DNA of 64,000 nucleotides, from NCBI RefSeq assembly GCF_034670185.1, contig NZ_JAXMNY010000002.1, forward strand, positions 744,001 through 808,000. Reading direction: 5' to 3'. The notes under the pieces were generated by a model. It made no database searches. It was not told where the DNA came from and worked only from the letters and a program-made list of their open reading frames with translations. Below, piece after piece: positions 62,127 through 64,000 of the stretch (positions within the stretch are counted from its first letter, which is position 1; each line of letters opens with the position of its first letter). A program made the translations under genes and the position numbers. Source of the DNA: Nisaea sp. GTDB taxonomy: Bacteria; Pseudomonadota; Alphaproteobacteria; Thalassobaculales; Thalassobaculaceae.

Positions 62127-62462
62127 TCAGGACGCGACTTCAGGTTTCGGAGGTTCGCTCTCTTCTTTCTGCCAGTCATTACCGGCGGAAATCACACAGG
62201 TCTGTCCGCCGGGTGTTGAAACAGCGATTGTCCAGCTCCCCGTCTTGGAGCTGAAGACCTGCACGAAGTTACCGGCTCCGTCGAAACCGGAGGCGGATAC
62301 CGCCTCTCCGTATTTCTTTCCGAGCTGGTTGACCAGATCTCCGTGCTGGGTGCAAAGCCGTGGATCCAGCGCACTGGCCGGAGCCACAAAGGAAACGATC
62401 CCGGCAACAAGTGCGGCGGCGCCGATGCAACGCTTCGCCTGACTTTTCAAGCTTCCACTCAC
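62127..62462 (-). CDS. small exported protein of a conserved alphaproteobacterial family
   Basis: A 111-residue protein starting at GTG 62462, chosen because AAGGAG lies six bases upstream. VSGSLKSQAKRCIGAAALVA, then SFVAPASA, is a signal peptide with cleavage near residue 31. The mature part has LCTQHGDLVNQLGKKYGEAV and GSWTIAVSTPGGQTCVISAG with two cysteines that may pair. I recall similar small periplasmic proteins in many alphaproteobacteria, without known function. It converges with the DUF2336 gene; ten bases separate the two ends. Confidence 0.75.
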   Translation of the reverse strand: MSGSLKSQAKRCIGAAALVAGIVSFVAPASALDPRLCTQHGDLVNQLGKKYGEAVSASGFDGAGNFVQVFSSKTGSWTIAVSTPGGQTCVISAGNDWQKEESEPPKPEVAS

Positions 62463-62635
62463 GGCATTCTCCTTTCCGAGAAATGCGCCGATCCCAGTGC
62501 GTGGTCCGACATACCGTCTCGCCGCAGCACTTTTTAGAGAAGCTCCAAAGGCTTCCCAATTCCTATGATTGTACGGAAGGATCGTTGACAAATCGCAAAC
62601 GGGAATCCGGGCGATTTATACCGCTTGTTAAGAAT

Positions 62636-62659
62636 AATAACGGCGAAATCGCCGTTATT
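62636..62659 (-). terminator. probable terminator of argB
   Basis: An 11-bp perfect stem (AATAACGGCGA and complement) with a two-base loop lies 69 bases downstream of argB. On the minus strand it is followed by ATTATTCTT, a moderately T-rich tail. The surrounding 62463-62727 region holds nothing else I can support. Confidence 0.6.
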
Positions 62660-62727
62660 TCAGCTCGTTGGAGAATTTCGTGCCTTTCGGCAAAAGTCGG
62701 GACTCCCCGACTTTCACGTCAACCGGA

Positions 62728-63636
62728 TCAGCCGCGGATAATGGTTCCGACGCCATGTGGCGTGAACAGCTCGACCAGGCAGGCATGGGGCACACGTCCG
62801 TCGAAAATGACAGCCGCGCGGGCGCCATTCTCCACCGCATCGATGCAGGTTTCGATCTTCGGGATCATACCGCCGGAGATGGTCCCGTCCTCGATCAGGC
62901 CCCGCGCGTCGCCGACGCTGAGTTCCGGGATTAATTGGCCGTTCTTGTCCAGCACCCCGGCCACGTCGGTCAACAGCAGGAACCGGGCAGCATCCGACGC
63001 CGAAGCAATCGCACCGGCCGAGGTATCCGCATTGATGTTGTAGGTCTCGCCGTCCTCGCCGAAGCCGATTGGCGCGATCACCGGGATCAACCCGCCGTCA
63101 GAGAATGTCTTCAGAATGCTGACATCCACGCTTGCCGGCTCGCCGACGAAACCGAGATCAAGCACCTTCTCGATATTGCTGTCCGGATCTATTTTGGTCC
63201 GCTGCAGCTTGCGCGCGGTGATCAGGTTGCCGTCCTTGCCGGAAATGCCGATGGCCCGGCCGCCGGCGGCATTGATGGCAGCGACGATACTTTTGTTGAT
63301 GGAGCCCGACAGAACCATCTCGACGATCTCGACCGTCGCGCTGTCGGTAACCCTCAGGCCATCGATGAACTCGCTCTTGATGGCCAGACGTTCCAGCATT
63401 TTGCCAATCTGCGGGCCGCCGCCATGCACGACAATCGGGTTCATGCCGACCTGCTTCATCAAAACCATGTCGGCGGCGAAGGATTTGAAGAGCGCGTCGT
63501 CACCCATCGCGTGACCGCCGAATTTCACGGCGACCGTCTTGCCGCTGTATCGGCGCATGAAGGGCAAGGCCTCGGTCAGAATACCGGCTTTGGAAAGCCA
63601 TTCCTGCCGCAGTTCGATCAAAGACGATTCGCTCAT
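62728..63636 (-). CDS. argB: acetylglutamate kinase
   Basis: A 302-residue amino-acid kinase phosphorylating N-acetylglutamate in arginine synthesis. VAVKFGGHAMGDDALFKSFA, PIVVHGGGPQIGKMLERLAI (the substrate glycine loop), GRAIGISGKDGNLITARKLQ and NADTSAGAIASASDAARFLL are all present. The extended N-terminal helix (SLIELRQEWLSKAGILTEAL) is typical of arginine-inhibited hexameric forms. ATG 63636 follows GGGGGAGAG. It lies 36 bases after engB on the same strand; this engB-argB order is common in alphaproteobacteria. Confidence 0.96.
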   Translation of the reverse strand: MSESSLIELRQEWLSKAGILTEALPFMRRYSGKTVAVKFGGHAMGDDALFKSFAADMVLMKQVGMNPIVVHGGGPQIGKMLERLAIKSEFIDGLRVTDSATVEIVEMVLSGSINKSIVAAINAAGGRAIGISGKDGNLITARKLQRTKIDPDSNIEKVLDLGFVGEPASVDVSILKTFSDGGLIPVIAPIGFGEDGETYNINADTSAGAIASASDAARFLLLTDVAGVLDKNGQLIPELSVGDARGLIEDGTISGGMIPKIETCIDAVENGARAAVIFDGRVPHACLVELFTPHGVGTIIRG

Positions 63637-63672
63637 GTCTCTCTCCCCCAACGCTTATCAGTCCTGAGCTGC

Positions 63673-64000
63673 TCAGTCCGCCAGCGCGGCGAGTCCCGCT
63701 CTCAGTTCAGGTATGCCCGTTCCCTTATCGGCACTGGTGCAGACGATCACCGGATGCGCGGCGACGTGCTTTCGAAGCTCCGCCTCCGTCTCCGCCACGA
63801 TCGCATCCAGCTCAGGTTTTTTAGGCTTGTCGACCTTGGTCAGAACGACCTGATAGGAGACCGCCGCCTGGTCCAGCATGTCCATCATCTCGCGGTCCGT
63901 GTCCTTGAGGCCGTGGCGGGAATCCACCAGCAACAGCACGCGCTGCAGCACCGTACGGCCCTTCAGAAACTGACGCAGGGTGCGATTCCAGGCCTCAACC
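63673..64000 (-). CDS. engB: ribosome biogenesis GTP-binding protein EngB/YihA, C-terminal part
   Basis: The minus-strand frame is open to the window edge; about 108 residues are seen. EAWNRTLRQFLKGRTVLQRV, LLLVDSRHGLKDTDREMMDM and the G4 guanine-recognition segment VVLTKVDKPKK match EngB/YsxC GTPases, which help 50S subunit assembly. The N-terminal P-loop lies outside. The C-terminus (TSADKGTGIPELRAGLAAL) contains the G5-like TSA. Confidence 0.93.
   Translation of the reverse strand, partial: VEAWNRTLRQFLKGRTVLQRVLLLVDSRHGLKDTDREMMDMLDQAAVSYQVVLTKVDKPKKPELDAIVAETEAELRKHVAAHPVIVCTSADKGTGIPELRAGLAALAD

Overview
The window is ordinary-looking chromosome from a GC-rich (roughly 60 %) alphaproteobacterium. 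Lineage markers are the cytochrome aa3 oxidase cluster with a CoxF-type small protein, the double-length dCTP deaminase, a plant-type glutamate-cysteine ligase, an EtfB-type lysine methyltransferase, a DUF2336 protein and several chemoreceptors. RTX proteases fit a marine Rhodospirillales-like bacterium; the genus is not decided here. About 64 genes are supported. No tRNA, rRNA, CRISPR array, insertion sequence or prophage was seen.

Layout. 1-1660: end of an AbrB-family membrane protein and an acyl-CoA dehydrogenase. 1833-4958: accessory cassette of two tandem RTX metzincin proteases and a translationally coupled secreted protein of unknown function. 5002-9865: acetyl-CoA synthetase, RecX, an ABC-2 permease and dCTP deaminase. 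10115-14490: a 56-residue protein gene, then argD-argF-hslO and a lipoprotein, with an intrinsic terminator just before the argD ribosome site. 14549-20395: peroxiredoxin, DsbD-like reductase, AlgH, GFA protein, M20 amidohydrolase, acetyltransferase. 20529-23221: thrC with an overlapping M16 peptidase. 23331-26598: oxidoreductase, Lrp regulator, DUF6356 protein, M32 carboxypeptidase. 26591-32867, minus strand: ctaC-ctaD-ctaB-coxF-ctaG-ctaE-DUF983-surf1. 33166-42165: tldD, a secreted small protein plus six-helix chemoreceptor, DMT exporter, gshA, rsmE, ubiA-methyltransferase, an unknown protein.

42481-49848 is a sensory block: a branched-chain-amino-acid-type binding protein without permease genes, a chemoreceptor, a second chemoreceptor with an almost identical signalling half, and a RidA-family gene. 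49858-56683: acetyltransferase-rmuC, def-fmt-truA, a membrane protein, dapD-dapE. 56684-57088 holds the C-terminal remnant of a short-chain dehydrogenase and a predicted structured RNA ending in a terminator just before a Bcr/CflA-like MFS gene. 58304-64000: HAD nucleotidase, diguanylate cyclase overlapping a DUF2336 protein, a small secreted protein, argB, and engB running off the end.

Most of the window is core metabolism (arginine, lysine, threonine, acetate activation, respiration, glutathione, quinone). The parts most worth a second look are the RNA at 56921-57044, the protease cassette, the binding-protein/chemoreceptor operon with its recombined paralogue, and the argD leader terminator.
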